This document shows positions 9,499 through 18,625 of a DNA stretch of 41,928 nucleotides, piece after piece. The notes under the pieces were generated by a model. The model searched no databases. It saw only the letters and a program-made list of their open reading frames with translations, and was not told the DNA's origin. The position numbers and the translations under genes are program-made. Every line of letters begins with the position of its first letter. Within the stretch, counting starts at the first letter, position 1. Location: positions 1-41,928 of the forward strand of contig NZ_JAMSKT010000023.1 of assembly GCF_023806125.1 (NCBI RefSeq). Reading direction: 5' to 3'. The DNA comes from Clostridium caldaquaticum (lineage in GTDB: Bacteria; Bacillota; Clostridia; Clostridiales; Clostridiaceae).

Positions 9499-11571
9499 TT
9501 ATTTTTGAGCGATCGGTTCGTATTTTACAATATATTCTTCATTGTGAATATCTATAATAAGTTCATAAAATTTTTCTCCAATTAAACTTATTTCTCCTAA
9601 ATTACTTTCAGGTGGAATACTACTGTAAAATCTTAAATATCCTTTATGAGATGAAGCTTTTACTTTTATCAATGATTTATCCATATACACATTAATATCT
9701 CCCTTAGGAGTAGGTACACTTCCTTCAATCCAAGACAATGTACCTAAATTTGGTTTTACCTCATAAGTTTCGTAACCTGGTTTTAATGGAGATACACCAA
9801 TATAGTACTTCCCAAGAAGGTATATCGGACTTGCTCCCCATGCATGACAAAGGCTCTTGTCAAAAGGTTCTCCATACATTGCATAATGCTCTGCACCCTC
9901 TAAATTTGGATTGTATTCTTCCCAGAAAGTAGTTGCACCTAAATCTAGCATACCTCCCCAGTAATCAAGAATTTCTTTTATTACAAAATCATGTTGTCCA
10001 GCCTCGCAAAGAGCTGCCAGTTCATAAAATCTAAAGTATGGAGTCTTAATCTTTTGTATACTATCATTTAATATAACATTTTTTATAACACTATCAGTTT
10101 GGGTATCATTTAAAAAATGAAATAACAAAGCAAATATATTTGCATGTTTTGTTATCTCTTCAGAAGGTTTTTCCTCAACACGAGTTGTAACTAATCCTCC
10201 AAGCTTTTCATTCCAGTAATAGTCTAAAATTTTGCTGCGAATATCTTTTGCATGAGAGGCAAATTTATCTGCTTTATCATTATAATTTAAAAGCTGAGAA
10301 ATTTGTTTCATTATTTCTAAGCTTCTACAAAACAATATCTGTTCAGCACTTACTTCTCCTCTCTTATCCATATCCGCCCAATCAATAAATACCCAATCTC
10401 CAGGAAGGCCTTCCACCATACCACTATTATTTGTTCTATTTAAGCAAAATATCATTAAAGTCAGCATTTTACTATAATTTTGTCTTAAAAATTCAAAATC
10501 TCCAGTATATAAATAATAATCATACAAACTTAAAAACCAAAAAAAAGAGTAATCTAAAATCGTATTAATATGGCTTACTATAGGGTCTTTTCCCCTAAGT
10601 GCTATCATTGTTCTCTTACAAACTTCATTGTTAAAAAAGCAATAATAATTCATCAGAAAACTCTGATATGCATCTGCGGACCAAACCCAGCCGTCCCTTT
10701 TTATTCCATCAAGAAAAAACTCTCTTGTATTAAGATGAAGAGTATATCTTGAAATTTCCCATATTTCATTCAATCTTTCATCAGAACACTTGAAAACTCC
10801 ACGGTATTCTAAAGGCAAATACTCAAACATTGCTGAAAACTTGCCTATCTCTACATTTTCTTCACATACTATATTAATATATCGGAATGCTCTTAATTTA
10901 AAATCATATTCAATATTATTTGCTGAAACTTCACAGTAATCTAGAAGTACACAGTGCTCAGGTGACATTGCTTCTTCTACAGATTCACCATAATAAATAA
11001 AAACTTTCCCGTTACCACATACTTTAAAGAGCTTTAAACTTGCATAAACTTCCTTTCCAAAATCTAAAAAATATGAACAAGAACGCTTTTCCACATTTAT
11101 TGGAAATATCTCTATTACAGGCAGCTTGAACTTTGATGGAGGAACTTCCTTATTATATAAATTCCAATAACCTGCTTTAGGCCAATTTCCATCATAAATT
11201 GTTACCTCCCAGCTGCCGTCTGATACAATTGTTTCACCCTCAACAAAAATTGCAGGTACACTCTGCTGATTTGTAACAGCTACGCTTAAGGTATGATTTC
11301 CCTCTGGTACTGTAATAATATTATCAACATTTCTTTGTCTTATCCCATCTATTAAGATATGAAAATCACCATCTACATAAATCTTAACAATTTCTGCTTT
11401 TTTTAAAAAAACTTCTTTTCTGAATACTACGTTTGGATAAAAAGTATCTAATTTCCAAAATACTGGAAAAATAGTGTTTCTTTCGTTACGCCTAGTGGAT
11501 ATCTTTAGATGCTGCCAAATTTCAAAATCTCCAGGATACCAAATCCATGTAGCTTTAATATTATTATTCAT
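9499..11571 (-). CDS. GH78 family alpha-L-rhamnosidase-like hydrolase
   Basis: A 690-residue glycosidase of the Bac_rhamnosid (GH78) type. Residues 1-250 form beta-rich carbohydrate-binding domains with FLDFGKEVYASL. The (alpha/alpha)6 barrel follows with FLDGIKRDGWVWSADAYQ (acid region) and GATTFWEEYNPN (base glutamate). A C-terminal beta domain begins at YYIGVSPLKPGYETYEVKP. There is no signal peptide, so it acts on imported oligosaccharides. ATG start with a GAGGAGAGC site. It sits between the ABC permeases and the second GH78 gene in one minus-strand unit. The family is clear. Substrate is presumed to be an alpha-L-rhamnoside, but related enzymes can differ. Confidence 0.88.
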   Translation of the reverse strand: MNNNIKATWIWYPGDFEIWQHLKISTRRNERNTIFPVFWKLDTFYPNVVFRKEVFLKKAEIVKIYVDGDFHILIDGIRQRNVDNIITVPEGNHTLSVAVTNQQSVPAIFVEGETIVSDGSWEVTIYDGNWPKAGYWNLYNKEVPPSKFKLPVIEIFPINVEKRSCSYFLDFGKEVYASLKLFKVCGNGKVFIYYGESVEEAMSPEHCVLLDYCEVSANNIEYDFKLRAFRYINIVCEENVEIGKFSAMFEYLPLEYRGVFKCSDERLNEIWEISRYTLHLNTREFFLDGIKRDGWVWSADAYQSFLMNYYCFFNNEVCKRTMIALRGKDPIVSHINTILDYSFFWFLSLYDYYLYTGDFEFLRQNYSKMLTLMIFCLNRTNNSGMVEGLPGDWVFIDWADMDKRGEVSAEQILFCRSLEIMKQISQLLNYNDKADKFASHAKDIRSKILDYYWNEKLGGLVTTRVEEKPSEEITKHANIFALLFHFLNDTQTDSVIKNVILNDSIQKIKTPYFRFYELAALCEAGQHDFVIKEILDYWGGMLDLGATTFWEEYNPNLEGAEHYAMYGEPFDKSLCHAWGASPIYLLGKYYIGVSPLKPGYETYEVKPNLGTLSWIEGSVPTPKGDINVYMDKSLIKVKASSHKGYLRFYSSIPPESNLGEISLIGEKFYELIIDIHNEEYIVKYEPIAQK

Positions 11572-11615
11572 AATCAGCTCTCCTCAAAATTAAAATTATT
11601 TTAACATAAGTGAAA

Positions 11616-11652
11616 AATCATGAAGTTTATTTTATATTTTAACTCCATGATT
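11616..11652 (-). terminator. Intercistronic hairpin, possibly a leaky terminator
   Basis: A 12-bp stem with one mismatch (arms 11616-11627 and 11641-11652) is followed on the minus strand by TTTTT. It lies between the MalG-type permease and the first GH78 gene, so it could reduce expression of the hydrolases relative to the transporter. Confidence 0.5.
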
Positions 11653-11688
11653 CTATATAATTGTTGTTTTATTATTACATTATAAAAT

Positions 11689-12525
11689 CTATCCTTTAAC
11701 AGAACCAGCTGCTATACCTTCCATAAAATACTTTTGAAGAACACTAAAAGCTGCAATTAAAGGTAAAGCACATAAAACACAAGCAGCAAAAAGGGTATTC
11801 CATTGTGTTGGATTTTCTTTATCTCCCATAAATCCGAGCATTGCAAGGGGAAGTGGTGTCTGACTGCTCTTTGTAATAAAAATCATATTGAAAAAATAGT
11901 CATTCCATATCCATATTGCTTGTGTTATCACTACTGAAACTGTAGCAGGTAATAATAATGGGAATACAATTTTCCAGAATCTATAGAACGCTCCACATCC
12001 ATCTAAATAAGCAGCTTCCTCTACTTCTTGAGGTACACTTGACTTTATAAAACCTGTGTATAAAAACACAGAAAATGGAAGACTACAGGTTATAAACATT
12101 ATAATAGGGGTATATTGTCCACTTGGGATACGCAGACTCTTTATCATTTGAACTACAGGAAGTACAGCCATCTGTCCTGGAACAACAAGTCCTCCTAAAA
12201 AAAACAGATATAAAAATTTACTTAATTTATTATTAATTCTTGCCAATGGATAAGCAGCCATTGGTGCTATTATTACAATAGCTACAACTGAAATCACTGT
12301 AATTATTAAACTATTCATAAAAGCAGTACCAAAACGCATTCTTATAAATGCAGTTTTATAGCTTTCAAAAGTAAATTCATTAAAAAGATTTAAAGGATTT
12401 GTCATATTTGAAGCTGAACGTAAAGAGCTTGATAAAACAATTATTATAGGAAGCAGATTAATCAGCAGGAATAAAACAATTCCTGAATGAACCAATATTT
12501 TTTTGTAAGCGTTGCATTTATTCAT
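11689..12525 (-). CDS. ABC sugar transporter permease, MalG/CUT1 type
   Basis: A 278-residue inner-membrane permease with six hydrophobic segments and the EAA loop EEAAYLDGCGAFYRFWKIVFP that docks on the ATPase. The C-terminus EGIAAGSVKG is typical of CUT1 MalG/LacG proteins. It overlaps the upstream MalF-type gene by four bases, indicating translational coupling. No ATPase gene is present in this locus, so a shared MsmX-like ATPase elsewhere is implied. Substrate is an oligosaccharide, probably rhamnose-containing given the GH78 genes. Confidence 0.92.
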   Translation of the reverse strand: MNKCNAYKKILVHSGIVLFLLINLLPIIIVLSSSLRSASNMTNPLNLFNEFTFESYKTAFIRMRFGTAFMNSLIITVISVVAIVIIAPMAAYPLARINNKLSKFLYLFFLGGLVVPGQMAVLPVVQMIKSLRIPSGQYTPIIMFITCSLPFSVFLYTGFIKSSVPQEVEEAAYLDGCGAFYRFWKIVFPLLLPATVSVVITQAIWIWNDYFFNMIFITKSSQTPLPLAMLGFMGDKENPTQWNTLFAACVLCALPLIAAFSVLQKYFMEGIAAGSVKG

Positions 12526-13481
12526 ACAGATACCTCCTTCTTGTTCATTTGTATAACTGTTACTGCAGTTATTGCTACAATTATTGCAAAAGCAACTACT
12601 CCAAGTGCAGAGGCTTTACCAAACTGCTGCTCAGTGAATGCTAATTTATATAAAGAATATATGAGTGTATTTGTAGTTTTTCCCGGCCCACCATTTGTCA
12701 TGATAAAAGGATAGTCAAAAGCTTTTAAACCATTAATTATGCTGAGTGCAACATTTATAGTAACTGATGCAGCCAAAAGAGGAATTCTTACATATCTATT
12801 AAGCTGCCATCCGCTGCATCCGTCAATTTTCCCAGCTTCCAGTAATTCATTAGGTACGGTCTGAAGACCAGCTAAATAAATTATTGTTGTTGTACCAATA
12901 TTTTTCCATATATCTACTACAACTATTGAATATAGTGCCGATGACGGCTTTCCTAAAAAGTTTAAATTATCAGTATTTATCCCTAACGATTTAAAAAGTG
13001 ATGCAATAAGGCCACTGTCTGGCATATAAACATAACTCCAGATAAAACCAACTACTATAGCACTAAATAATGTAGGTATATATGCAGCGGAACGATAAAA
13101 ACCCTTCCCTCTAATTTTCATATTTAATATAAGAGCTAATATTAAAGAAATAACATTTCCTAGAAAAACAACCAACACGGTATAAATTAAAGTGTTTGAT
13201 ATAGAATTTACTAACACACCTTCTTTTGCAAGCTCAGAATAGTTTTTTAAACCAATATAATTATAATTTTGTGCAAAACCATTATAGTCAGTAACACTAT
13301 ATTGAAATATTTTAAATATAGGAAATATCCAAAATAAAAGATACATTATTAAAGCAGGTATTACAAATAAATAAAGTTTTTTATTCATTATCAATGAATT
13401 AACATTGGTAGTATTCTTGCTAAATTTAGACTTTTTTGACTTTGCCGATGCATTCTTTATAACTGATAAATTCACTACCAT
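12522..13481 (-). CDS. ABC sugar transporter permease, MalF/CUT1 type
   Basis: A permease of about 319 residues with a basic N-terminal tail (residues 1-35) and six membrane segments. It carries the EAA motif LLEAGKIDGCSGWQLNRYVRIP and the conserved TNGGPGKTTNTL near the end. It pairs with the MalG-type protein and the upstream lipoprotein. The start is uncertain. ATG 13481 lies only two bases from an AAAGGGTG site, while GTG at 13475 is better spaced, so the true protein may be two residues shorter. Confidence 0.9.
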   Translation of the reverse strand: MVVNLSVIKNASAKSKKSKFSKNTTNVNSLIMNKKLYLFVIPALIMYLLFWIFPIFKIFQYSVTDYNGFAQNYNYIGLKNYSELAKEGVLVNSISNTLIYTVLVVFLGNVISLILALILNMKIRGKGFYRSAAYIPTLFSAIVVGFIWSYVYMPDSGLIASLFKSLGINTDNLNFLGKPSSALYSIVVVDIWKNIGTTTIIYLAGLQTVPNELLEAGKIDGCSGWQLNRYVRIPLLAASVTINVALSIINGLKAFDYPFIMTNGGPGKTTNTLIYSLYKLAFTEQQFGKASALGVVAFAIIVAITAVTVIQMNKKEVSV

Positions 13482-13510
13482 CACCCTTTCTTCATATCTT
13501 TCTGCTTAAT

Positions 13511-13539
13511 TAGGGGAATAGCATGAAACCACTCCCCTA
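13511..13539 (-). other. Intercistronic stem-loop after the binding-protein gene
   Basis: Seven-bp arms TAGGGGA (13511-13517) and TCCCCTA (13533-13539) form a hairpin between the lipoprotein and permease genes, with no T tract. Such hairpins often protect the upstream mRNA and give more binding protein than permease. Confidence 0.5.
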
Positions 13540-13566
13540 TTATTTAAACTACCTGCAAACTAAATC

Positions 13567-14871
13567 TTAGTTTTTCCAAAGCTGTTTGAATTTTGCATCC
13601 ATAGCCTTTACAACGTCTTCAACAGTTCCCTTTCCGCTGATTAATTCACCAAATTTTGCTTCCATTTCATCAGCTACTCCGCCTGGCCACATCTGATTGC
13701 AGAAGTAGAAAGAATTACCTTTTTGATATATATCATATAAACCTTTATTTAGCTCATTTTTTAATGGAACTCCCTTAAATACACTTATGGATGGATTTGA
13801 ATCTCTCCATGTTTTAAATAAGTCTGATTTTCCGTCATACATTAATTCAAATATTTTCTTTACTTCTTCAGGGTATTTTGTTTTTGCATTAATTGCGTAT
13901 CCCGCAGCTGAAGCAGCAGAAACATAAATAGGCTGTCCAGCAGCGTTAGCTGGAAGAGGCATATATCCTCTTTCAAAATCAACTGCTCCTTTATTCATAA
14001 TAGACTTATAATCCCATGTACCATCAATATACATAGCAGTTTTTCCATCAATAAAAGTCTGTGTCGCCTGTGCTTGAGATAATCCTAAAGAGTTCTTTAT
14101 CATATAACCTTTATCATAAAGCTCCTTATACATTGATATTACTTTAGTCCAGGCTGAATTACTAAATGTAGCAGTACCTGCCTGAAGCTTCTTATCAAAA
14201 TCTTTATCCTGAGGGTAAAGAACGTTTGCAGCAATCTGATACAATCCTAGCTGCATCATCCATGCATCCTTATCTCCTATTACAATTGGTGTTATTCCAG
14301 AAACCTTAAGTTTTTCACAAACTGCTAAAAATTCATCCCAATTCTGTGGTTCTGAAGCTATGCCAGCTTTTTTGAAAGTATCTTTATTGTAGTAAACACC
14401 TATCATATCTAATCCATCTGAAACAGCGTATGGTTTTCCATTATAAGACATATCTTCTTTTGCTCCTGGTGCTATGTTATCCCAGAATTTCATATTTGAC
14501 ATATCCATAAGATATCCAGCTTTAGCCATATCTATCGCTCCAACTGTTCCAGTCTTAGGCCACACTAAAAATATATCAGGTGCTTCTCCTGAAGCAAGCT
14601 TTGTTTTTATTGCAGTTTGATACTGATCATCTGGCATTTTTGTTGATTCTAAAGTAATGTTAGGAAATGCTTCCTTAACTTTCTGAGGTAACAAATCAAG
14701 AGCAAAATCTTGTCCACTTGGTCCTCTTGTACCAGATACCATCATGCTTATGGTAATTTTTTTAGCTGAACCGGTTTCACTTGTTGTAGCAGAGTTATCT
14801 TTTTTACTACATCCAGTAAACACAGCTGCAGTAATTGCTGATGCAATTATTATTGCTAAGCTTTTTTTCAT
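13567..14871 (-). CDS. Extracellular sugar-binding lipoprotein (ABC, CUT1)
   Basis: A 434-residue solute-binding protein. The N-terminus is a lipoprotein signal with a hydrophobic core and lipobox FTGC, acylated at C21. A Ser/Thr-rich linker follows, then a two-lobed SBP_bac_1 fold containing AGYLMDMSNMKFWDN, YYNKDTFKKAGI and TAMYIDGTWDYKSI, which are typical of CUT1 binding proteins. It captures an oligosaccharide outside the cell for the two permeases downstream. ATG start behind AAGGGGGAAAAG. It is the first gene of the ABC/GH78 unit and is divergent from the YesM/YesN pair, its probable regulators. Confidence 0.93.
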   Translation of the reverse strand: MKKSLAIIIASAITAAVFTGCSKKDNSATTSETGSAKKITISMMVSGTRGPSGQDFALDLLPQKVKEAFPNITLESTKMPDDQYQTAIKTKLASGEAPDIFLVWPKTGTVGAIDMAKAGYLMDMSNMKFWDNIAPGAKEDMSYNGKPYAVSDGLDMIGVYYNKDTFKKAGIASEPQNWDEFLAVCEKLKVSGITPIVIGDKDAWMMQLGLYQIAANVLYPQDKDFDKKLQAGTATFSNSAWTKVISMYKELYDKGYMIKNSLGLSQAQATQTFIDGKTAMYIDGTWDYKSIMNKGAVDFERGYMPLPANAAGQPIYVSAASAAGYAINAKTKYPEEVKKIFELMYDGKSDLFKTWRDSNPSISVFKGVPLKNELNKGLYDIYQKGNSFYFCNQMWPGGVADEMEAKFGELISGKGTVEDVVKAMDAKFKQLWKN

Positions 14872-14905
14872 TTAACTTTTCCCCCTTAATCTGATTTTTA
14901 GTATA

Positions 14906-14919
14906 TTTACACGATTACA
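14906..14919 (-). promoter_or_regulatory. Weak cre-like element before the binding-protein gene
   Basis: Minus-strand TGTAATCGTGTAAA matches the cre pattern except at two positions. It shares the core ACGATTACA (plus strand) with the better site at 4292-4305. It lies about 35 bp upstream of the gene, next to a possible TATACT -10. Confidence 0.3.
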
Positions 14920-14970
14920 TAAGTAGGTTCACTTATCTTTCGTGCTGATTTAATTATATTACAACCTATA

Positions 14971-15000
14971 TTGTACTTACTTTAGTAATTATGGTATACT
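14971..15000 (+). promoter_or_regulatory. Promoter of the YesM/YesN-type pair
   Basis: TTGTAC (14971-14976) and TATACT (14995-15000) are separated by 18 bp, with a TG extension at 14992-14993. Transcription would start about 25 bp before the sensor kinase ATG. Confidence 0.55.
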
Positions 15001-15032
15001 TTTTTTAGAATCGATTTCATAAGGAGGCTCCT

Positions 15033-16838
15033 ATGAATTTAAACAATATAAAAACTAAATTTTTTTTAATATTTACAGCCATATCTATAATTCCAATTTT
15101 AATCATAACAAAAATCTCTTACAACAGTTATACAAACCTTGTTAGTAAACAAATTTCACTGATTGCCTCAAATACTGTTAGTAGCTCTGTAGAAAGGCTT
15201 GATAATATTTTACTGGATATAGGCCGCATTACCTCCTCTTTTCAGCAATATTCCGTTGAAACCTATAATTGGGCAACAGGCAATACCGTTGCTGATGAGC
15301 TTAAAAAATTCAGTAATCCTTCTGCTAATGTTAGTGATTATGACCTTTATATAAGCAGAAAACACATGAACTTTATTTTTAAGAACCTTGTAAGCAGCTA
15401 CAATTACCTTAATGGCATTTATATATTCACTCCAGGAGGATACAATATTACCTACACTAACAGGAATGATTTAAAGCCTGATTATAAGCCTTTTAATGAC
15501 GACTGGTATAAAAATACTGTTGAAAATAACGGCATACTTTATGCAAGTGACTTTAGCAAAAAGAATTTTCTAATTCATGAAACAGATTCTATATTTTTTT
15601 CCAGAGCACTTTATGATTACCAGACACTTGAATTTCTTGGTGTTATATTGCTTGACTGTAGTATAGATATATTCAAAGGTTTGGATAAAGACTTAGTTCC
15701 AAACAGCACAAATATATATGTAATAAATGAAGATGGTAAAATCATCTTTGATAATACAATGGCTCAAATAGGGCAGCAGCTGTCAGATGATATATATACG
15801 AAAACTAAAGAACAGTCTGAAGGAAACTTTAGCAGCGATAATAAGCAGTTGTTAACCGTTTTTAAGTCTTTACCTAATTATAAATGGAAAGTTGTTGCCT
15901 CCATTTCAATAAATGAATTGAGCAAACAATTTGAGCCTACTAAAAAGTTAATACTGTATATCTCAATTACCTGTGCAATAATTTTTGTTATACTATCATT
16001 TATTTTATCAAAGCACCTTACTAAGCCTATAACCGAACTAAGTACAATAATGAGTAAAAATGTATCACACAAACTTGTAACCACAAAAAAATATCTTAAG
16101 CGAAATGATGAAATAGGAGTGCTTTATAATGAGTATAACAACATGATAAATGAAATAAATACTTTTATAAAAGAGAGCTATCAAAACAGACTTATAACTT
16201 TAGATTCACAAATGAAAGCTTTAGAAGCTCAAATAAACTCTCATTTTCTTTACAATACCTTAGAATCCATAAACAGTATAGCTGAAATTGAAGAAGTGGA
16301 AAGTATTGCAATTATTTCTAAAGCTTTAGGCGATATGTTCAGATATGCAATTAAAACCAAAAGCGAATTAGTATCTTTAAATGAAGAACTTGCTCATGTT
16401 AACAATTACCTTGAAATTCAAAAAATCCGATATGACAATAAATTTTCTTATACGTTTGATATAGAAGAAAATTTAAAAAATGAGAAAATATTAAAACTTA
16501 TACTCCAGCCTATTGTAGAAAATTCATTATACCATGGACTTGAACATAAAAGAGACCATGGTGAACTTAAAATACGCGGCTTTAGCGAAAATAATCTCAT
16601 ATTTCTTGAAGTTTCTGATAATGGTCTTGGAGCTTCCCCTGAGCAGGTAGAAGAGATAAATAATCTTTTAAATCAGGAGCCTAAAATAACTGACCTCGGA
16701 AGAAGAGACAAGCAGAGCATAGGTATAAAAAATATACATTCAAGAATACAGCTTTACTATGGAAATGATTACGGCCTAACTTTTGAAAGCCGTGAAAACC
16801 TTGGAACAAAGGTAACAATACGCATTCCTAAACTTTAG
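15033..16838 (+). CDS. YesM-type sensor histidine kinase
   Basis: A 601-residue membrane kinase. Membrane segments lie near 8-28 and 305-325 and flank a large extracellular Cache-like sensor domain. HAMP is at about 326-380. The His_kinase block contains INSHFLYNTLESI with the phospho-acceptor histidine. The ATPase domain has QPIVENSLYHGL (N box) and DNGLG. LytS/YesM kinases sense extracellular sugars or signals from binding proteins and phosphorylate AraC-type regulators. ATG start with AAGGAGG. It is followed after 15 bp by its response regulator and is divergent from the ABC/GH78 genes it probably controls. Confidence 0.92.
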   Translation: MNLNNIKTKFFLIFTAISIIPILIITKISYNSYTNLVSKQISLIASNTVSSSVERLDNILLDIGRITSSFQQYSVETYNWATGNTVADELKKFSNPSANVSDYDLYISRKHMNFIFKNLVSSYNYLNGIYIFTPGGYNITYTNRNDLKPDYKPFNDDWYKNTVENNGILYASDFSKKNFLIHETDSIFFSRALYDYQTLEFLGVILLDCSIDIFKGLDKDLVPNSTNIYVINEDGKIIFDNTMAQIGQQLSDDIYTKTKEQSEGNFSSDNKQLLTVFKSLPNYKWKVVASISINELSKQFEPTKKLILYISITCAIIFVILSFILSKHLTKPITELSTIMSKNVSHKLVTTKKYLKRNDEIGVLYNEYNNMINEINTFIKESYQNRLITLDSQMKALEAQINSHFLYNTLESINSIAEIEEVESIAIISKALGDMFRYAIKTKSELVSLNEELAHVNNYLEIQKIRYDNKFSYTFDIEENLKNEKILKLILQPIVENSLYHGLEHKRDHGELKIRGFSENNLIFLEVSDNGLGASPEQVEEINNLLNQEPKITDLGRRDKQSIGIKNIHSRIQLYYGNDYGLTFESRENLGTKVTIRIPKL

Positions 16839-16853
16839 ATTAGAGGTGTTAAT

Positions 16854-18410
16854 ATGTATAAATTTATCGTAGTTGATGATGAACGTTTAATTAGAAAAGG
16901 TATACTTAAAAAAATAGAAAAGCTGGATTTAGAAATTGAGCTTGCTGGTGAAGCTGAAAATGGAGAAGAAGCAATTGAACTTATTGAAAAAGTAAAGCCT
17001 CACATAATTTTAACTGATATGAGAATGCCTCTTATGGATGGTAAAGCACTTTTAAAAAAATTACAGCAGGATTATCCAGAGATTAAAATTATTGTAATAA
17101 GCGGTTATTCCGATTTTGAATATTTACAGGAAGCAATATCTGCAAATGTTGTTGACTATATTTTAAAGCCTTTTAATAAAGAGGAAATTTATAAGTCTTT
17201 TACAAAAGCAATTAATTCTATTGATAAAGAGCTGTCCGCAACTAAAAAGCTTGAACAAATTGAAACTGAATTTGACATAAATTATCTTTCAGATTTAATA
17301 ACCAGCTGTCAAACCGTTTATGATAGCGGATACTTTAAATCTACAAAAATAAAAACATTAAAAAATTTTCACAGTTTTCTTCTTTTATCAATTTATTCGC
17401 CAGAAAAGAGTTCAAAAGATATTTATGAAAACATGCTCACTTTTTCAAATTTTGCTGAAAACTGCGTTTTGATACCTGGTTCCTCTAAAATAAATCTCTG
17501 TTTTGTATTATATGCTTTTAATAATGAATCAAACGGTGAAATATCAGCCTTTGTTAAAAAGCAGGGTATTGAAATTTACGAACATCTAAAATCACTATCT
17601 TTTTCCAATATGTATTTAAGCTTCAGCAGCATTACAGCTGATTTAAGCCTTATAAATAACTGCTATCTTGAGTCCTTAGAGGCACTTAATAAAAGAGATG
17701 TTAGAGATAACTTTTATATCTTAATTTATGATAACTATGAAATATCCCCTGTAGAGTCGGACTGGGATAAGATTGATACACTTGTATTTTTTATAGAAGC
17801 AGGAAATGAAAGAAAGGTTTTAGAGCTTATAAATGAGTTTTTTAACACATTAGAAAACATATCTCCTTTAACACTTGTTACTATAAAATATAACTGCCTT
17901 ACAGTTTTCAGAAGCATTAGAAATATGCTAAAAGATCATTATGATATTTTAAAGAAATATTCTTTTACAAATGATTATGAAGCTATTTTAAACAACAATT
18001 TTGATTATAATAAAATTAAAAGTTCCTCTATACAGATGTTAAGCAGATTAACCTCTATGTTTAAAGATAAGAATGTGTATCCATCAGAAGAATTAATTGA
18101 AAACATTAAAAAATATATTAAAAAAAATTACAGCAACGATATTAATCTAGAAAAAATATCTAGTTTATTTTTTCTAAACCCAAGCTACTTAAGCTTTTTA
18201 TTTAAAGAAAAAACTGGTGAAAATCTTATTGATTTTGTAAACAAAGTGAGAATTGAAAAAGCTAAGGAGCTGCTAAAAACTACTGATTATAAAATCTATA
18301 AGATTGCTAAAATGCTTGGGTTTGATAATGACAAGTACTTCTTTAGGGTATTTAAAAAGCTAAGCGGATATACACCTGAAAAATATAGAATAATGGAACA
18401 GGTTAAATAA
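16854..18410 (+). CDS. YesN-type response regulator (REC plus AraC HTH)
   Basis: A 518-residue regulator. The N-terminal receiver (1-125) has the phospho-aspartate in ILTDMRMPLMDG, upstream acidic VVDDE, and the conserved lysine in YILKPF. A poorly conserved middle region follows. The C-terminal AraC/XylS domain (about 415-515) has two HTH motifs, including LSFLFKEKTGENL and IAKMLGFDNDKYFFRVFKK. Such proteins activate neighbouring ABC sugar uptake operons, and the divergent binding-protein/GH78 unit is the obvious target. The ATG lies 15 bp after the kinase gene with an AGAGGTG ribosome site. Confidence 0.92.
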   Translation: MYKFIVVDDERLIRKGILKKIEKLDLEIELAGEAENGEEAIELIEKVKPHIILTDMRMPLMDGKALLKKLQQDYPEIKIIVISGYSDFEYLQEAISANVVDYILKPFNKEEIYKSFTKAINSIDKELSATKKLEQIETEFDINYLSDLITSCQTVYDSGYFKSTKIKTLKNFHSFLLLSIYSPEKSSKDIYENMLTFSNFAENCVLIPGSSKINLCFVLYAFNNESNGEISAFVKKQGIEIYEHLKSLSFSNMYLSFSSITADLSLINNCYLESLEALNKRDVRDNFYILIYDNYEISPVESDWDKIDTLVFFIEAGNERKVLELINEFFNTLENISPLTLVTIKYNCLTVFRSIRNMLKDHYDILKKYSFTNDYEAILNNNFDYNKIKSSSIQMLSRLTSMFKDKNVYPSEELIENIKKYIKKNYSNDINLEKISSLFFLNPSYLSFLFKEKTGENLIDFVNKVRIEKAKELLKTTDYKIYKIAKMLGFDNDKYFFRVFKKLSGYTPEKYRIMEQVK

Positions 18411-18465
18411 TAAAAATCACATTTATATCATAAAGAAATTTTTACAGTATATATTTGACTTGTAA

Positions 18466-18523
18466 AATTATAGAGGTAGTGTAAATAGATCTTGTAATAT
18501 TTATTTACACTACCTCTATAATT
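18466..18523. terminator. 22-bp perfect inverted repeat, bidirectional terminator
   Basis: Arms 18466-18487 and 18502-18523 are perfect 22-bp complements around a 14-base loop. It lies between the plus-strand response regulator and the end of the minus-strand PTS module. The T tracts are weak, but the stem is long and the site sits between convergent units. Confidence 0.65.
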
Positions 18524-18526
18524 GCT

Positions 18527-18622
18527 TTAGTTTTCCTTTACCAATACCTCTTTACCCTTGAAAGCTATTCCAAGTTTTTTAAAATTCCTGATTGCTCTAC
18601 TAATTCAAAAACATCAAATATT
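18527..18622 (-). pseudogene. Remnant of the 3' end of a minus-strand gene
   Basis: The minus strand between the EIIA stop codon and the inverted repeat reads like a coding tail: FDVFELVEQSGILKKL, then GIAFKGKEVLVKEN and a stop at 18529-18527. One base has to be removed or skipped in the A6 run (about 18575-18582) to keep the frame. There is no start codon, and an in-frame stop lies just upstream. I do not recognise the protein. It looks like the C-terminal leftover of a gene deleted from the end of the EIIBC/deacetylase/EIIA operon. Confidence 0.45.
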
Positions 18623-18625
18623 ACA

